Shown: positions 37,201 to 46,451, counted from the stretch's first letter. The stretch: 64,000 nt of DNA from Paenilisteria portnoyi (GCF_014322795.1 NZ_JAASTT010000013.1:1-64000), one strand, 5' to 3'. Notes: generated by a model from the sequence alone, not told the origin. Numbers and translations are program-made.

Positions 37201-40200
37201 AAACGGTCAATCGATGGCATTCCGCGTCGATGGCGACAACTATATCGGTAGCGTTTATCAAGGCGGCGGTGCCAACTCAGCAAGACTCATCATCAAATAT
37301 AAAAACAATGGCAAAGGCCCAAGCATTGAGAACGCACTGAACACACCAGACAAAATCAAAAACGTCTACATCAACGAACTATCATCAGAAGGAACTGCGA
37401 GCTCTAAAGATGCCTGGGTCGAACTCTACAACGACAATGATGTACCAGTTGTTTTAGACAAAGGCATGTACTTGACTGACAAAACAAAAACGCTCGACAA
37501 ATTCGAGTTTTCAAACCTTGTTATTCCTGCAAAAGGATATCGCGTGTTGTATTCCGACAAAGCACCAGAACTCGGAAACAACCATTTAAGCTTCGAAATC
37601 GGTGGTAGCGGCGATGTTGTTTTATCCGCAAAAGTCGGTTCTGAATTTAAAACGGTAGACTCGATCAAATATACAAAACAAGCCTACAACCAAACATTCG
37701 GACGCCAAACAGACGCAAGCAAAACATTAACATTGTTCAGTTCTGAAACATTCGGCACATCAAACAACAGCGGTCAAACAAACTACGCCGTACAATTCAA
37801 CAAAGATCGCGGCATGTATGATACTGGTTTTGACTTAACAATGACTTCTAAAGCCGGCATCACACTGAAATACACGCTAGACGGCAGCGAACCAAGCGCA
37901 ACAAAAGGGACGATTTACACTGGCCCAATCAAGATCAGCAAAACAACCGTCGTCAAAGTCTATGGTTATGATGCGACTGGTAACACAGGCATCCTTTCCA
38001 ACACTTACGTACTGCGCGACAACTACAAAAACGAAGTCACATCAGGCTACCAGTGGCAATTCAAAAACAACATTACAAGCGATGAATACGCGCAAGCCAT
38101 CGATGATTTCCCGATTGTTTCCGTGACAGGTGCCGCAGCCAACCTAGTTGCCGACCCTTACACACCAGGCACATTCGAGTATTTAGACTCCCACATGGGA
38201 ACTGGCGGAACTAACTACTTCAACTACTCCGGCGCAAAAAAATTCGGCCAAGCAAGTGTGACTCAATACAACTCCGGCGTAGCAGTGAAATTCCACCGTG
38301 ATTACAACGCGAAAAAAGCAAAATACAACTTCTTTGACGCAACACCAGGCGAAGCTTTCCCAGTTGTAGGTAAATTTAGCAAACTAGAGCTAAAAGAAGG
38401 GCAAGACGGTCCACAAAATGACGTCTACAACCTTGGCTACAACCGCTACGACGAAAAAGTAACTGACACCTTAGCACAGCAAATGAATAAAATCTCCCTA
38501 CACACAAAATACGTACACTACTACTACAACGGGAAATACATGGGCGTAAAAACAATGCGCGAAGACTTTGGTCAAAACATGTTTGAAGAATACTTCGGCG
38601 ACAGCGATGACAACTACACGAAAATCCGCTTCCAAGATGGCTATTTCACTTCAGGTATCGTAGAAGCTGGCGAAGGTGACGCAAACATTTTAACAAAAGT
38701 AAAAGCCGTTGCAACAGCGAAAAATTTCCAAGAATTTAAAAACTATGTCGATGTTGAAGATTTAATCAAAACACAAATTCTCTTCATGTTTATTGATACC
38801 GAACAAGAAGTTGACGCAGTCGTTTCCAATGATATTTTAAACGGCAACGGCATCAAGATGAAATTCAACATCAACGATACAGACGGTGCTTTCTACAATA
38901 ACGGCCTTGCTGGTACGACCCCTTCTGCATTCATAGGTGGCGGTGGAACGTATCGCTACAAATGGTCCGATCTTAACTCAAGAAAAGGTGCCGGCATTCT
39001 ATTCGGTAATTTTTCAGGAGATAGTACGACGGTTCCAACAGCTGGAAATCTAGAATTCAAAACGCTCGTGAAAGACCAAGTACTGAAACAAATCGGCCCA
39101 GCAAACGGTGACTTCGCGGGTGCAGCAGGCGCTCCATTATCTGTAGCAAACGTGAGACAACTGATTCTGGATAACCAAAAACAAATCGACGCGGCGTACA
39201 AACTAGATGCAGCATACATGGGCGCTAGGACTACCATTTACAAAGATTGGTTAGCAGCCCAAGTCAAAATCCAGGCCCAAGTCCCAGACCGCGTGAAATA
39301 CAACCTAGAAATGTGGACAAAATACGGCATGGCCCACACACTACAAAACGTAAGCATCATACCGAGCGGTTCTGGCGTTGTATTAAACAACCCGAACGCC
39401 AACACAGACGTTTACTACACAACAGACGGCACAGATCCAATGGGAGCGAATGGCGTTGTATCAAGCAATGCAACGAAATATACAGCAGGAACAGTCCTTC
39501 CAAAAACAGCATCACTTACCATTCGCGCATTCACAACAAACAACTGGGGCCCAACAGCAAATAACGCCCTAGAAGCAGCAGATGCACAAAAAGACGCAGC
39601 GGCAGCGAAAACTGTCTCAGAATTATTCACAAATAACAACCCAGACTCAGGCTCCATCAAGCCAGAAACAGACGCATTAGCTATTGCAGCCGCTCAAAAA
39701 GCCGTAGACACTGTCAAAGATCCAATTTTAAAAGCAGAGCTACAAGCGCAACTAGCCAAAGCTAAATATCTATTAGACAACAAAACATCCGGAACCATCA
39801 CAGCAAGTGTCTTTACATTTGGCGTGGACAACTACGTGAAGGGAACATATACTGGCGATGTCGCTAAAATAGGGCTAGAAGTAAACGGCACACCGCAACA
39901 AATCATTCCCGTCAGCAGTTCACCATACCAATACTACGCAAAAGACAAAATAAGCAAGTCAACGGACCAAGTCTACGTGATTGCTTATGACAAAAACGGG
40001 AACGAGCTACAAAAAACAAAGGTAAACGTGCAAATGCCAACAACCGTTAAAATGACACCAAACTTCTTTTATATTGGTAAAGACAACTATGTAACTGGGC
40101 AATTTACCGGTGACCTTGCTAGAATCAGTTTGACAGTCAACGGTGTGGAAGGTTCGAAAGTTGGTGTCGCGGCCCCTGACTTGAAGTACTATGCAAAGAA

Positions 40201-41317
40201 CCTTATCCTTAAATTAACAGATGACGTTAAGATTACCGGTTACGACACGAACGGCCAAGTCTTAGATACAAAAAATGTTATTGTCACAAAAGAGCTTACA
40301 ACAGGAACGTTCGCTTCTCTAAATCCGTTCAAGCTGGGCAAAGAAAACTATGTAACTGGACAATTTTCTGGTGATATTACGAAAATCAGTCTAACCGTCA
40401 ATGGTATAGAGGGTACGAAAATCCCAGCTACGACGCCGGACTTCAAGTACTATGCAAGTAACATTATTTCTAACCTAAAGGACGTGGTTAAGATTACTGG
40501 CTACGATAACACTGGCAAAGTCTTAGACACAAAAACGATTTCAGTCACTACTGACACTACAACTGGAACGATTACTTCGATCAAAACATTCACACCTGGC
40601 AAAGAAAACTACGTAACTGGTCAAGTTTCTGGCGACGTTACAAAAGTTAGTTTGACAGTCAATGGTGTGGAAGGCACAAAAGTCGGCGTTAGCGCTCCAG
40701 ATTTCAAGTATTACGCTAACAATATCATTCGTAGTGCCAAGGATACCGCTACAATTACAGCATACGACAGCACTGGCAAAGTACTCGACACAAAGCCAGT
40801 TGCAATCACAGGAGCAATTGACACCCTAGATACGTTTACGATCGGCAAAGATCACTATATAACAGGCACATACACTGGCGATATTAAGAAAATCGAGTTA
40901 CAAGTCAACGGCGTTACACTACAACGAGTTGGCGCGACAGAAGGTATCATCAAATATTACGCCAAAACAAACATTACAAAAGTCACAGATACCGTAAAAT
41001 TAGTAGCCTTTAACACAGCCGGCGAAGAAGTTAGCAGCAGAGTTGTCTCCATCGCATCAGTCAACGGAAGTGTCCTGGTAAATCCATTCACAATCGGTGC
41101 TGACAATTACGTAAAAGGGGAATACACAGGCGATGTAGCAAGAATACGCCTGACAGTTAACAACGTACAGCAGACAACAGTCCAAGTCCTCCCGATTGGT
41201 CAAGGATTCCAATATTATGCGAAAAGTTTGATTATAAGCAAGAACGATAAAGTTGTCCTGACTGCATACAGCGCGACGAACGAGATTCTTCAGGAAGTCA
41301 ATGTCATCGTAAACTAG
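34292..41317 (+). CDS. Giant secreted CotH-kinase protein with lamin-tail and Ig-like repeats
   Basis: A protein of 2341 residues (2345 from the upstream ATG at 34280; positions below count from there). Order: signal peptide (about 5-40, cleaved near FAETQ); a module of two 170-residue beta-rich domains resembling carbohydrate-binding domains (about 65-415), a lamin-tail domain (about 427-545) and a chitobiase C-terminal-like domain (T-L-D-G-S-T-P-S, about 574-655); a second copy of the entire module (about 660-1245); a CotH kinase domain (about 1335-1640) with YYYNGKYMGVKTMREDFG and the metal-site-like FNINDTDGAF (about 1528); a third chitobiase C-terminal domain (about 1692); a helical Ala/Lys linker; and six Ig-like repeats of about 80 residues (from about 1840), each with D/E/K-N/H-Y-V/I-x-G-x-x-x/T-GD-x-x-K/R-I. 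There is no LPXTG, LysM or GW anchor. CotH kinases are best known from spore coats, but Listeria makes no spores, so the target must be something else, such as a secreted or surface protein. Confidence 0.85.
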   Translation: MKKKSNFGLKVLSIAMIVSLMVPSSIGNIVTFAETQATTQSTNTVNEEQAFLFSKEFPIQKSADDAEVSSTAVNLTSTGLDLHGLTGATQATYLRFADVTLPADAKISKAYIAFTTRDASSAAQSTTINVTGELGTQAAFASTAASFASRTFTTTTMSMKTPVVATNTFFNTDDVSSIVKEMRANTADIKDYVFKVTGSGVGSFVMRSFDSSAPMAPKLMIEYTSPTGEYNAKISNTSDDAEESGTGKAIALNAEMKIGGYTAAALTPANKNLSAFRFANVDLPENAKIDDAYLEFTTKATGANQSSNMAISAELGNPAAYTTTAGNISNRNYTASTVKYEQPSFTTAKQVVRTPNLKSIIDETRLMGWTNGNALAFKVDGDNYIGSIYQGGTDAALQPKLVIKYSYSEKDAIGEEVTQDPAKMKNLFINEVASMGTDNQADGWIEIFNNNDAPVFLSKDVFISDDANALGKSELGNIYIPAKGYCIVKANGTQNNASTNFTLGDRDTTLYLSTKYDGSFHTLDTFDVKKMPFNETLGRFNDADKNLVSYTTGTYESSNNGATPLVNITPSQTTGMYKTAFDLTLKTDSINTLKYTLDGSTPSETNGTTYTDPIKVDKNTTVKAYAYNTKQNSGVQTYVYSLRDDAENIPSAEKEYLVKAGTDDASVNATSTNLTATSLNLNGLLKAVPESTFVRFADVSITADAVITKAYLTFTTLTASTTPTNLSVAGQVGNGEAFTSTVASFTDRALTETAAKSTTPAKVAVNDLVNTGDLTDVINEMRSSNAVLKDLVFKVDGDKTGSYAARSFESSATMAPKLVLEYYSEDGDSSAQVATANDDAEEYGTAKTMNLADNLRIGGYYLATLTPAYKDISAFRFNNVTLPDSAEIEDAYLEFTTSAKGTANVSSNMEIRSELGSPEIYSTTAGNITSRPYSNLVVKYNQPSFIATNQIVRTANLKDIINENRFNGWKNGQSMAFRVDGDNYIGSVYQGGGANSARLIIKYKNNGKGPSIENALNTPDKIKNVYINELSSEGTASSKDAWVELYNDNDVPVVLDKGMYLTDKTKTLDKFEFSNLVIPAKGYRVLYSDKAPELGNNHLSFEIGGSGDVVLSAKVGSEFKTVDSIKYTKQAYNQTFGRQTDASKTLTLFSSETFGTSNNSGQTNYAVQFNKDRGMYDTGFDLTMTSKAGITLKYTLDGSEPSATKGTIYTGPIKISKTTVVKVYGYDATGNTGILSNTYVLRDNYKNEVTSGYQWQFKNNITSDEYAQAIDDFPIVSVTGAAANLVADPYTPGTFEYLDSHMGTGGTNYFNYSGAKKFGQASVTQYNSGVAVKFHRDYNAKKAKYNFFDATPGEAFPVVGKFSKLELKEGQDGPQNDVYNLGYNRYDEKVTDTLAQQMNKISLHTKYVHYYYNGKYMGVKTMREDFGQNMFEEYFGDSDDNYTKIRFQDGYFTSGIVEAGEGDANILTKVKAVATAKNFQEFKNYVDVEDLIKTQILFMFIDTEQEVDAVVSNDILNGNGIKMKFNINDTDGAFYNNGLAGTTPSAFIGGGGTYRYKWSDLNSRKGAGILFGNFSGDSTTVPTAGNLEFKTLVKDQVLKQIGPANGDFAGAAGAPLSVANVRQLILDNQKQIDAAYKLDAAYMGARTTIYKDWLAAQVKIQAQVPDRVKYNLEMWTKYGMAHTLQNVSIIPSGSGVVLNNPNANTDVYYTTDGTDPMGANGVVSSNATKYTAGTVLPKTASLTIRAFTTNNWGPTANNALEAADAQKDAAAAKTVSELFTNNNPDSGSIKPETDALAIAAAQKAVDTVKDPILKAELQAQLAKAKYLLDNKTSGTITASVFTFGVDNYVKGTYTGDVAKIGLEVNGTPQQIIPVSSSPYQYYAKDKISKSTDQVYVIAYDKNGNELQKTKVNVQMPTTVKMTPNFFYIGKDNYVTGQFTGDLARISLTVNGVEGSKVGVAAPDLKYYAKNLILKLTDDVKITGYDTNGQVLDTKNVIVTKELTTGTFASLNPFKLGKENYVTGQFSGDITKISLTVNGIEGTKIPATTPDFKYYASNIISNLKDVVKITGYDNTGKVLDTKTISVTTDTTTGTITSIKTFTPGKENYVTGQVSGDVTKVSLTVNGVEGTKVGVSAPDFKYYANNIIRSAKDTATITAYDSTGKVLDTKPVAITGAIDTLDTFTIGKDHYITGTYTGDIKKIELQVNGVTLQRVGATEGIIKYYAKTNITKVTDTVKLVAFNTAGEEVSSRVVSIASVNGSVLVNPFTIGADNYVKGEYTGDVARIRLTVNNVQQTTVQVLPIGQGFQYYAKSLIISKNDKVVLTAYSATNEILQEVNVIVN

Positions 41318-41329
41318 ACCAAATAAGAT

Positions 41330-41377
41330 AAAAAATCTTCGCTCTGTCTATTTTTTGGAGACAGAGCGAAGATTTTA
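41330..41377. terminator. Strong bidirectional terminator
   Basis: AAAATCTTCGCTCTGTCT pairs with AGACAGAGCGAAGATTTT, with T-runs both ways, between the CotH gene and the convergent NmrA-like gene. Confidence 0.93.
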
Positions 41378-41388
41378 TTTTTACATGT

Positions 41389-42015
41389 TTATTTAGACGC
41401 CGAAATAATAACGCCGCTTCTATTGTAACTCTCCGGCTGAAGCAACAAATTCGCAAGGACAACTGCCAAGCTATAAATACTGATTGGCTCACCTTTCACC
41501 GTCTCGTCCTCATCCTGGAGAATCGCTTTTTCAATGCTATTATCGTATTTGAAGAAATGCGGCATCAACAAGGTATAATCCAAACTACTGTCTTCAATGA
41601 TCTGCGCACCTAGTTGCTGATTCGCCACATACGTCCTCTCCGTCTCCTCATCAAAACCAAAAGTCTTCGCGAGCGCAATGTTCTCCTCGGTTACTTCGGC
41701 TTGTCTAATTTGAAATTGCGTCGTCCAAAAAAGCCTTCCCACTCCCAGCTTCTCCATCGTTTCAACCAGTGGCGTGGCGAATGTTTCAACGTGAAACGGG
41801 CCTAGTGTAGAGAAAACAACATCTTGCCCTTGAAGTGCTCCTTCCAAATCCGCTGGGTCCGTCGCGTCGCCAAAAATGACTTTTGTAGTCGAAGCCACCT
41901 CTATATTCTCTTTTTCCCGGCCAAACAATGTTAAATTGACGTTCGAAAGCGGTTCTAAAAGTTGGTAAACCGCCTTCCCAAGATGTCCAAAAGCGCCTAA
42001 AATTAATATATTCAT
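41389..42015 (-). CDS. NAD(P)-binding NmrA/SDR-like protein
   Basis: A 208-residue Rossmann-fold protein with the dinucleotide loop GAFGHLG (residues 7-13) near the N-terminus and a conserved D-A-T-D motif (about 50-53), like small SDR/NmrA-type oxidoreductases or redox sensors. No Tyr-x-x-x-Lys pair is clear, so it may bind the cofactor without catalysis. The ATG at 42015 has GGAGG about 8 nt upstream. Single gene; role unknown. Confidence 0.78.
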   Translation of the reverse strand: MNILILGAFGHLGKAVYQLLEPLSNVNLTLFGREKENIEVASTTKVIFGDATDPADLEGALQGQDVVFSTLGPFHVETFATPLVETMEKLGVGRLFWTTQFQIRQAEVTEENIALAKTFGFDEETERTYVANQQLGAQIIEDSSLDYTLLMPHFFKYDNSIEKAILQDEDETVKGEPISIYSLAVVLANLLLQPESYNRSGVIISASK

Positions 42016-42104
42016 TCTGCATTCCTCCATTTGTTTAGTTAGAAATAATACGTGATTTTCATCACATGATTAAAAAAATCCCTTGTAAAGTCGCAATCAT
42101 CACA

Positions 42105-42368
42105 CTATATTTCTATATTCCCCATCATAAACAATTTTTTCCACCTTGTCAAAGCTCCACACACCGAAATAAAGTAAAGCGGCGATCCATAAACTGGAAT
42201 CACCGTTTTACTTTTGATTATTTTGTTACTGTTACCGTCTTTATCTAGTGCTTTGATAGTAACAACATCCGTTACAGCTTTCACTTTGTCGAAAGAATAG
42301 AATTTGAATTCGCCGTCTGTGAGTGTTCCACCTTTGTACTCTTTGTCATTTACCGCTATTGTCGCCAT
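42105..42368 (-). CDS. Small protein resembling one Ig-like surface repeat
   Basis: An 87-residue product with a perfect ribosome site (AAGGAGG, 8 nt before the ATG) but no signal peptide. Residues G-E-F-K-F-Y-S-F-D-K-V-K-A-V-T-D-V-V-T-I and L-D-K-D-G-N match the second half of the Ig-like repeats at the C-terminus of the CotH protein. The last 30 residues look unrelated and basic, as after a frameshift. It may be a fragment of a lost surface protein that gained or kept a translation signal, or a small cytosolic relative. Confidence 0.45.
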   Translation of the reverse strand: MATIAVNDKEYKGGTLTDGEFKFYSFDKVKAVTDVVTIKALDKDGNSNKIIKSKTVIPVYGSPLYFISVCGALTRWKKLFMMGNIEI

Positions 42369-42461
42369 GCGTAACCCCTCCTTGCTTTAGTATCTATATA
42401 TATTATTCATACCTGTAAATCAACCACAAACATATGTATAACTGTTCTTGTCGAATTGCGA

Positions 42462-42475
42462 AGAAAGCGCTTTAA
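42462..42475. promoter_or_regulatory. Imperfect cre-like site before the rhamnoside operon
   Basis: AGAAAGCGCTTTAA, about 50 bp before the GPH gene start, carries the GCGC core of CcpA sites with two mismatches to the cre consensus. Tentative. Confidence 0.35.
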
Positions 42476-42521
42476 TTGAAGTATGTTACGTAGCGCAAAA
42501 TTTTGATGAGGAGGCTTTTGA

Positions 42522-43880
42522 ATGGAAAACACGACGGTATTGGCTCATAAAGGGATTTCTAAATGGCGGCAACGGATTGGATATGGGTCGGCTGATCTGG
42601 CTTGTAATTTGATTTGGCAAATGATAACGCTTTATTTAATGTATTTTTATACGGATATTTTCGGATTAGCCGCGGTTCAGGTCAGTGTATTATTTTTGGT
42701 AACGCGGGTTGTGGATGGTGTCGCTGATGTTTTGATGGGGGTTTTGATTGATAAGACGAATACAAAATGGGGGAAATCTCGGCCTTACTTCTTGCTTGGC
42801 GCGATTCCGTTTGGATTACTGGCGATTCTAGCTTTTTATGTGCCGGATATTGGGCCTGCTGGAAAATTGGTCTATGCTTATATCACTTATTTGGGTCTGT
42901 CACTAGCTTACACGATGGTGAATATTCCGATGGCTTCGATTTTGCCTAGCTTGACGAGCGATGCGAATGAACGGACGATTTTGGCGACGACGCGGATGAT
43001 TTTTGCTTTTGTTGGCGCGACGATTGTTAGTGTACTGACATTGCCGTTAGTCGGGTTACTCGGTGGAGGTTCTAAGGCGCAGGGCTTCTTTTGGACGATG
43101 GTTATTTTTGCAGTAGTTGGGACGTTGCTCTTCTTTTTTACCTTCCGAAATGTGGAGGAGAAAGTGAAGATGAAGCTTGAAAAAGTGACGGTGAAGCAGA
43201 CTTTCCTTGCACTTAGGGGCAACAAGCCATGGTACATTTTTGCAGTGAATATTTTGTTTATGTGGGGTTCGTTTTTCTTTATGCAAGGATCGCTTATCTA
43301 CTATTATACGTATAATGTTGGTCGGCCGGATTTGGCGATTGTGGTGGCTGGGATTGGCTCGATGGTTCCGATGGTTGGAACGATTATTACGCCGTTTTTC
43401 TCGAGTCGGATGTTGAAGCGCAGCGTGTTTATGATTGGTAGCGTGGCGAATTTGCTGGGGCTGGCGATTATGATTTTTGCGAATGTGAATGTGACGGGAT
43501 TATTGATTGGATCGGTTGTCGCGGCGCTTGGACACGGGCTTCGGCAGAGTATTTATTTCTCAATGCAGGCAGATCCAGTTGATTACGGTGAGTGGAAATC
43601 TGGCGTGAGTGCTGCCGGTGTGCTTTCGGCGGTCAATGGCTTTATCGGAAAAGTGGCGATGGCGGTGGCTGGCGCGATTTCGGGCGTGATTTTGACTTGG
43701 GGGCATTATGCAGCGAATACAACGCAAAGTTCGGACGCATTGTTAGCGATAAAATTGAATTATCTCGTGATTCCAGCGATTTTGGTGGTGCTTTCGATGG
43801 TCATTATGTCATTTTATAAGTTAGATAAATTGTATCCAGAGATTCGCAAAGAGCTTGATGCGCGTTTGTTGGAGGATTAG
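42522..43880 (+). CDS. GPH-family sugar:cation symporter (rhamnoside locus)
   Basis: A 452-residue, 12-helix MelB-like symporter with the family loop D-K-T-N-T-K-W-G-K-S-R-P-Y (about 79-91) and VTRVVDGVADVLMG in helix 2. It is about the same length as the GPH gene at 9502 and is a paralogue. It is the first gene of an operon with a GH78 enzyme (15 nt downstream) and an AraC regulator, so it probably brings in a rhamnose-containing glycoside. AGGAGG lies before the ATG. Confidence 0.92.
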   Translation: MENTTVLAHKGISKWRQRIGYGSADLACNLIWQMITLYLMYFYTDIFGLAAVQVSVLFLVTRVVDGVADVLMGVLIDKTNTKWGKSRPYFLLGAIPFGLLAILAFYVPDIGPAGKLVYAYITYLGLSLAYTMVNIPMASILPSLTSDANERTILATTRMIFAFVGATIVSVLTLPLVGLLGGGSKAQGFFWTMVIFAVVGTLLFFFTFRNVEEKVKMKLEKVTVKQTFLALRGNKPWYIFAVNILFMWGSFFFMQGSLIYYYTYNVGRPDLAIVVAGIGSMVPMVGTIITPFFSSRMLKRSVFMIGSVANLLGLAIMIFANVNVTGLLIGSVVAALGHGLRQSIYFSMQADPVDYGEWKSGVSAAGVLSAVNGFIGKVAMAVAGAISGVILTWGHYAANTTQSSDALLAIKLNYLVIPAILVVLSMVIMSFYKLDKLYPEIRKELDARLLED

Positions 43881-43895
43881 AAAGAGGTTTTTTGG

Positions 43896-45464
43896 ATGAA
43901 TATGCAGGTCAATGAGAATGTTGTGATTGTGAAAAATAAGGCGTTTTTGGCGAAGGCTGAGGCGTGTCGAAAACCGTTGTTGCATCAGGATATCACGGCG
44001 AAATCGATAGTCGAAGTCGTCGCGGATGAGCACGCGATTCATGGTTGGAAAGTTCGAGATGTGGGGCCGATTTCAGAGTTGGGTCGGGTCGTACTTGGTC
44101 AAGGGGATAGCGTGATTCTTGACTTCGGGGAGCATGTCGTTGGGTTTCCGAGCCTTGCGCTCGAGCCTGTTGGGAGCCCGCCTGACGCGCCGCTATACCT
44201 CAAGTTTACGTTCGGGGAAATGCCGGTGGAAGTCGCGGAGCCGTTTACAAATTATGATGGTTGGTTGAGTAAATCGTGGCTTCAGGAGGAGCATTATCAT
44301 ATCGATATTTTACCGCGTGATTTGACGCTGACGAGGCGCTACAGTTTTCGCTATTTAAAAATTGATGTGATTGATTCGTCGCCGAAGTATAAAGTCGCAC
44401 TGCAACATGTTAAAATAAAGACGGTAAGTTCGGCGGATCGGGCGATGTTAAAAGTTGCCCCAGATACGAGTGACTTTTTTCAGGCTTTGGATCGGGTGAG
44501 TGTGAAGACGTTGGCGGATTGCATGCAGGATGTTTTCGAGGATGGACCGAAGCGGGATCGGCGTTTGTGGCTCGGAGATCTGTATTTGCAAGCGCAGACA
44601 AATTATGAAACGTTTGATAACCAGGATTTGGTGAAGCGTTGTTTGTATCTGTTTGCGGGGCTTGCGGATGAGGATGGGCGTGTGGCCGCGAATTTGTTTA
44701 TTGAGCCGGAGCCGATTCCGGATGATACGTATTTGGTGGATTATGCGCTTTATTTCGCGACAACGTTACATGACTATTATGAGGCAACTAGGGATTTGGA
44801 AACGTTGACGGAGTTGTGGCCTGTGGCGCTGAACCAGATTCGATTTGCGCAGCAGTTGTTGGACGCGAACTATTTAGCCGTAGAACAGCCGTATTGGTGG
44901 GCTTTTGTAGACTGGAATGAAGCGTTAACAAAGCAAGCATCTGTGCAAGGACTCCTCATTTTCACGTTGAAACAGGCAATTTCGTTAGCGGAAACACTAG
45001 ATTCTGATGAAAAATCTTGGCTTTCTGACCTACTGGAAAAAGTGACATTTGCCGCGAAAAAATATCTTTGGGACCCGTCGCAAAAGCTGTTTGTAAGCGG
45101 TCCCGAGAAACAAATAGCATGGCATAGTCAAATTTGGATGGTCATGGCAGGTGTTTTGCCAGATGAGGAAGCACGGGATTTGTTGCGACGGACAGCGGAG
45201 TATTCGCCAGAAATCGGTTTGACAACGCCGTTTGCGCATCATTTTTTAGTAGCTGCTTGGCTCAAAGTTGGCGATAAAGAAGCCGCTAAGCAAGTGCTCG
45301 TCGGTTATTGGGGCGATATGTTGCATCAAGGCGCGGACACGTTTTGGGAGCTTTTCAAACCGAATGACTTGTCGTTTTCGCCGTACGGAAGTCACCTCAT
45401 TAATTCTTATTGTCATGCGTGGAGCTGTACGCCGGCCTACTTTATTCGCAAATATCATTTATAA
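43896..45464 (+). CDS. GH78 alpha-L-rhamnosidase-like enzyme
   Basis: A 522-residue cytosolic protein. The N-terminal part (about 1-170) is beta-rich; the C-terminal part (about 180-520) is the (alpha/alpha)6 barrel of GH78. The catalytic-acid region EDGPKRDRRLWLGD (about 217-230) matches the family's DGPKRDR-W-GD signature; WWAFVDWN (about 330-337) forms part of the sugar pocket. It is shorter than many GH78 enzymes because extra carbohydrate-binding domains are missing. No signal peptide, so it acts on imported glycosides, in line with the GPH gene 15 nt upstream. Confidence 0.87.
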   Translation: MNMQVNENVVIVKNKAFLAKAEACRKPLLHQDITAKSIVEVVADEHAIHGWKVRDVGPISELGRVVLGQGDSVILDFGEHVVGFPSLALEPVGSPPDAPLYLKFTFGEMPVEVAEPFTNYDGWLSKSWLQEEHYHIDILPRDLTLTRRYSFRYLKIDVIDSSPKYKVALQHVKIKTVSSADRAMLKVAPDTSDFFQALDRVSVKTLADCMQDVFEDGPKRDRRLWLGDLYLQAQTNYETFDNQDLVKRCLYLFAGLADEDGRVAANLFIEPEPIPDDTYLVDYALYFATTLHDYYEATRDLETLTELWPVALNQIRFAQQLLDANYLAVEQPYWWAFVDWNEALTKQASVQGLLIFTLKQAISLAETLDSDEKSWLSDLLEKVTFAAKKYLWDPSQKLFVSGPEKQIAWHSQIWMVMAGVLPDEEARDLLRRTAEYSPEIGLTTPFAHHFLVAAWLKVGDKEAAKQVLVGYWGDMLHQGADTFWELFKPNDLSFSPYGSHLINSYCHAWSCTPAYFIRKYHL

Positions 45465-45482
45465 AAGGAGCGCGATTCGGTC

Positions 45483-46451
45483 ATGAATTTTCAGCAATTA
45501 GATCAGTATTTACGAGCGTATGATGCTATTGAAAAACGGCAAGTATTGGACCATCAAAATATTAATGACGTCCAATTACAGACGCGAAAAGATAAAATTG
45601 TGATGCCCGATTCGCCTTTTTTTGAGCAGGGTGATATTTTCATTAGTAAACATCATCGTTTTGCCCCGATGCCAGAGCATACGCATCAATTTATTGAGCT
45701 GAATTATATTTATTCAGGCGTCTCCAAGCAGGTGATTAATGGTGAAGAATATCAATTTAGCGCTGGGCAATTCTGTTTATTTGACCAAAATACGAGTCAT
45801 AGTATTGCCGAAATGGGCGAAAACGATATTTTGCTGAATGTGATTTTTCGTAGTGAAACGATTAAAACGACTTTTATTAAGACGTTGGAGAGCAATAAAA
45901 GTATTGTTTCGGACTTCTTGCTTTCCGCCGCCTTATCAAGCAATACGAAAGATCATTTTATCCGCTTTGATGCTGAGGAAAATGAGCAATTGCAGCATAT
46001 TACAAAGATGATGCTCACTGAATTTTTTGATCCGAAAGATTATTCTAGCGAGATGATGAAGCAATATTTGGCGCTTATTTTTATGGAGTTGGCGCGTGTT
46101 TTTCATCAGAATAAAGCCTATCAAGCTCGCATTGCTGATAATTCCGCGCTATTTCCGATGCTTGAGTATATTGAGAAGAATTACAAGACGGTTACGCTCA
46201 CAAAAATGGCGCAGGAGTTCGGTTTTAATAAGAATTATTTGAGTAATAAATTGCGAAAAGAAACTGGGAAGACATGGACGGAGCTCGTTTCCAAGCAAAA
46301 GCTCCATCACGCAACGCACCTACTCGCGTATACGGATAACAAGCTTGTCGATATCGCCGAAGAGGTTGGCTACGCCTCGCCCAGTTTCTTTTTCAAGCAG
46401 TTTAAGCGCCATTATGGCATGACTCCAAAGGAATTTCGGGATGAGCGCTAA
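45483..46451 (+). CDS. AraC-family regulator of the rhamnoside operon
   Basis: A 322-residue regulator with an N-terminal cupin (HTHQFIELNYIYSG, about 61-74, supplying His and Glu) and a C-terminal AraC domain with helix-turn-helix units at about 230-250 (LTKMAQEFGFNKNYLSNKL) and 280-300 (LVDIAEEVGYASPSFFFKQF), ending in TPKEFRDER. It follows GH78 by 18 nt with AAAGGAG, so it is the third gene of the operon and may autoregulate. Its stop overlaps by 4 nt the stop of the convergent DUF2812 gene. Confidence 0.9.
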   Translation: MNFQQLDQYLRAYDAIEKRQVLDHQNINDVQLQTRKDKIVMPDSPFFEQGDIFISKHHRFAPMPEHTHQFIELNYIYSGVSKQVINGEEYQFSAGQFCLFDQNTSHSIAEMGENDILLNVIFRSETIKTTFIKTLESNKSIVSDFLLSAALSSNTKDHFIRFDAEENEQLQHITKMMLTEFFDPKDYSSEMMKQYLALIFMELARVFHQNKAYQARIADNSALFPMLEYIEKNYKTVTLTKMAQEFGFNKNYLSNKLRKETGKTWTELVSKQKLHHATHLLAYTDNKLVDIAEEVGYASPSFFFKQFKRHYGMTPKEFRDER

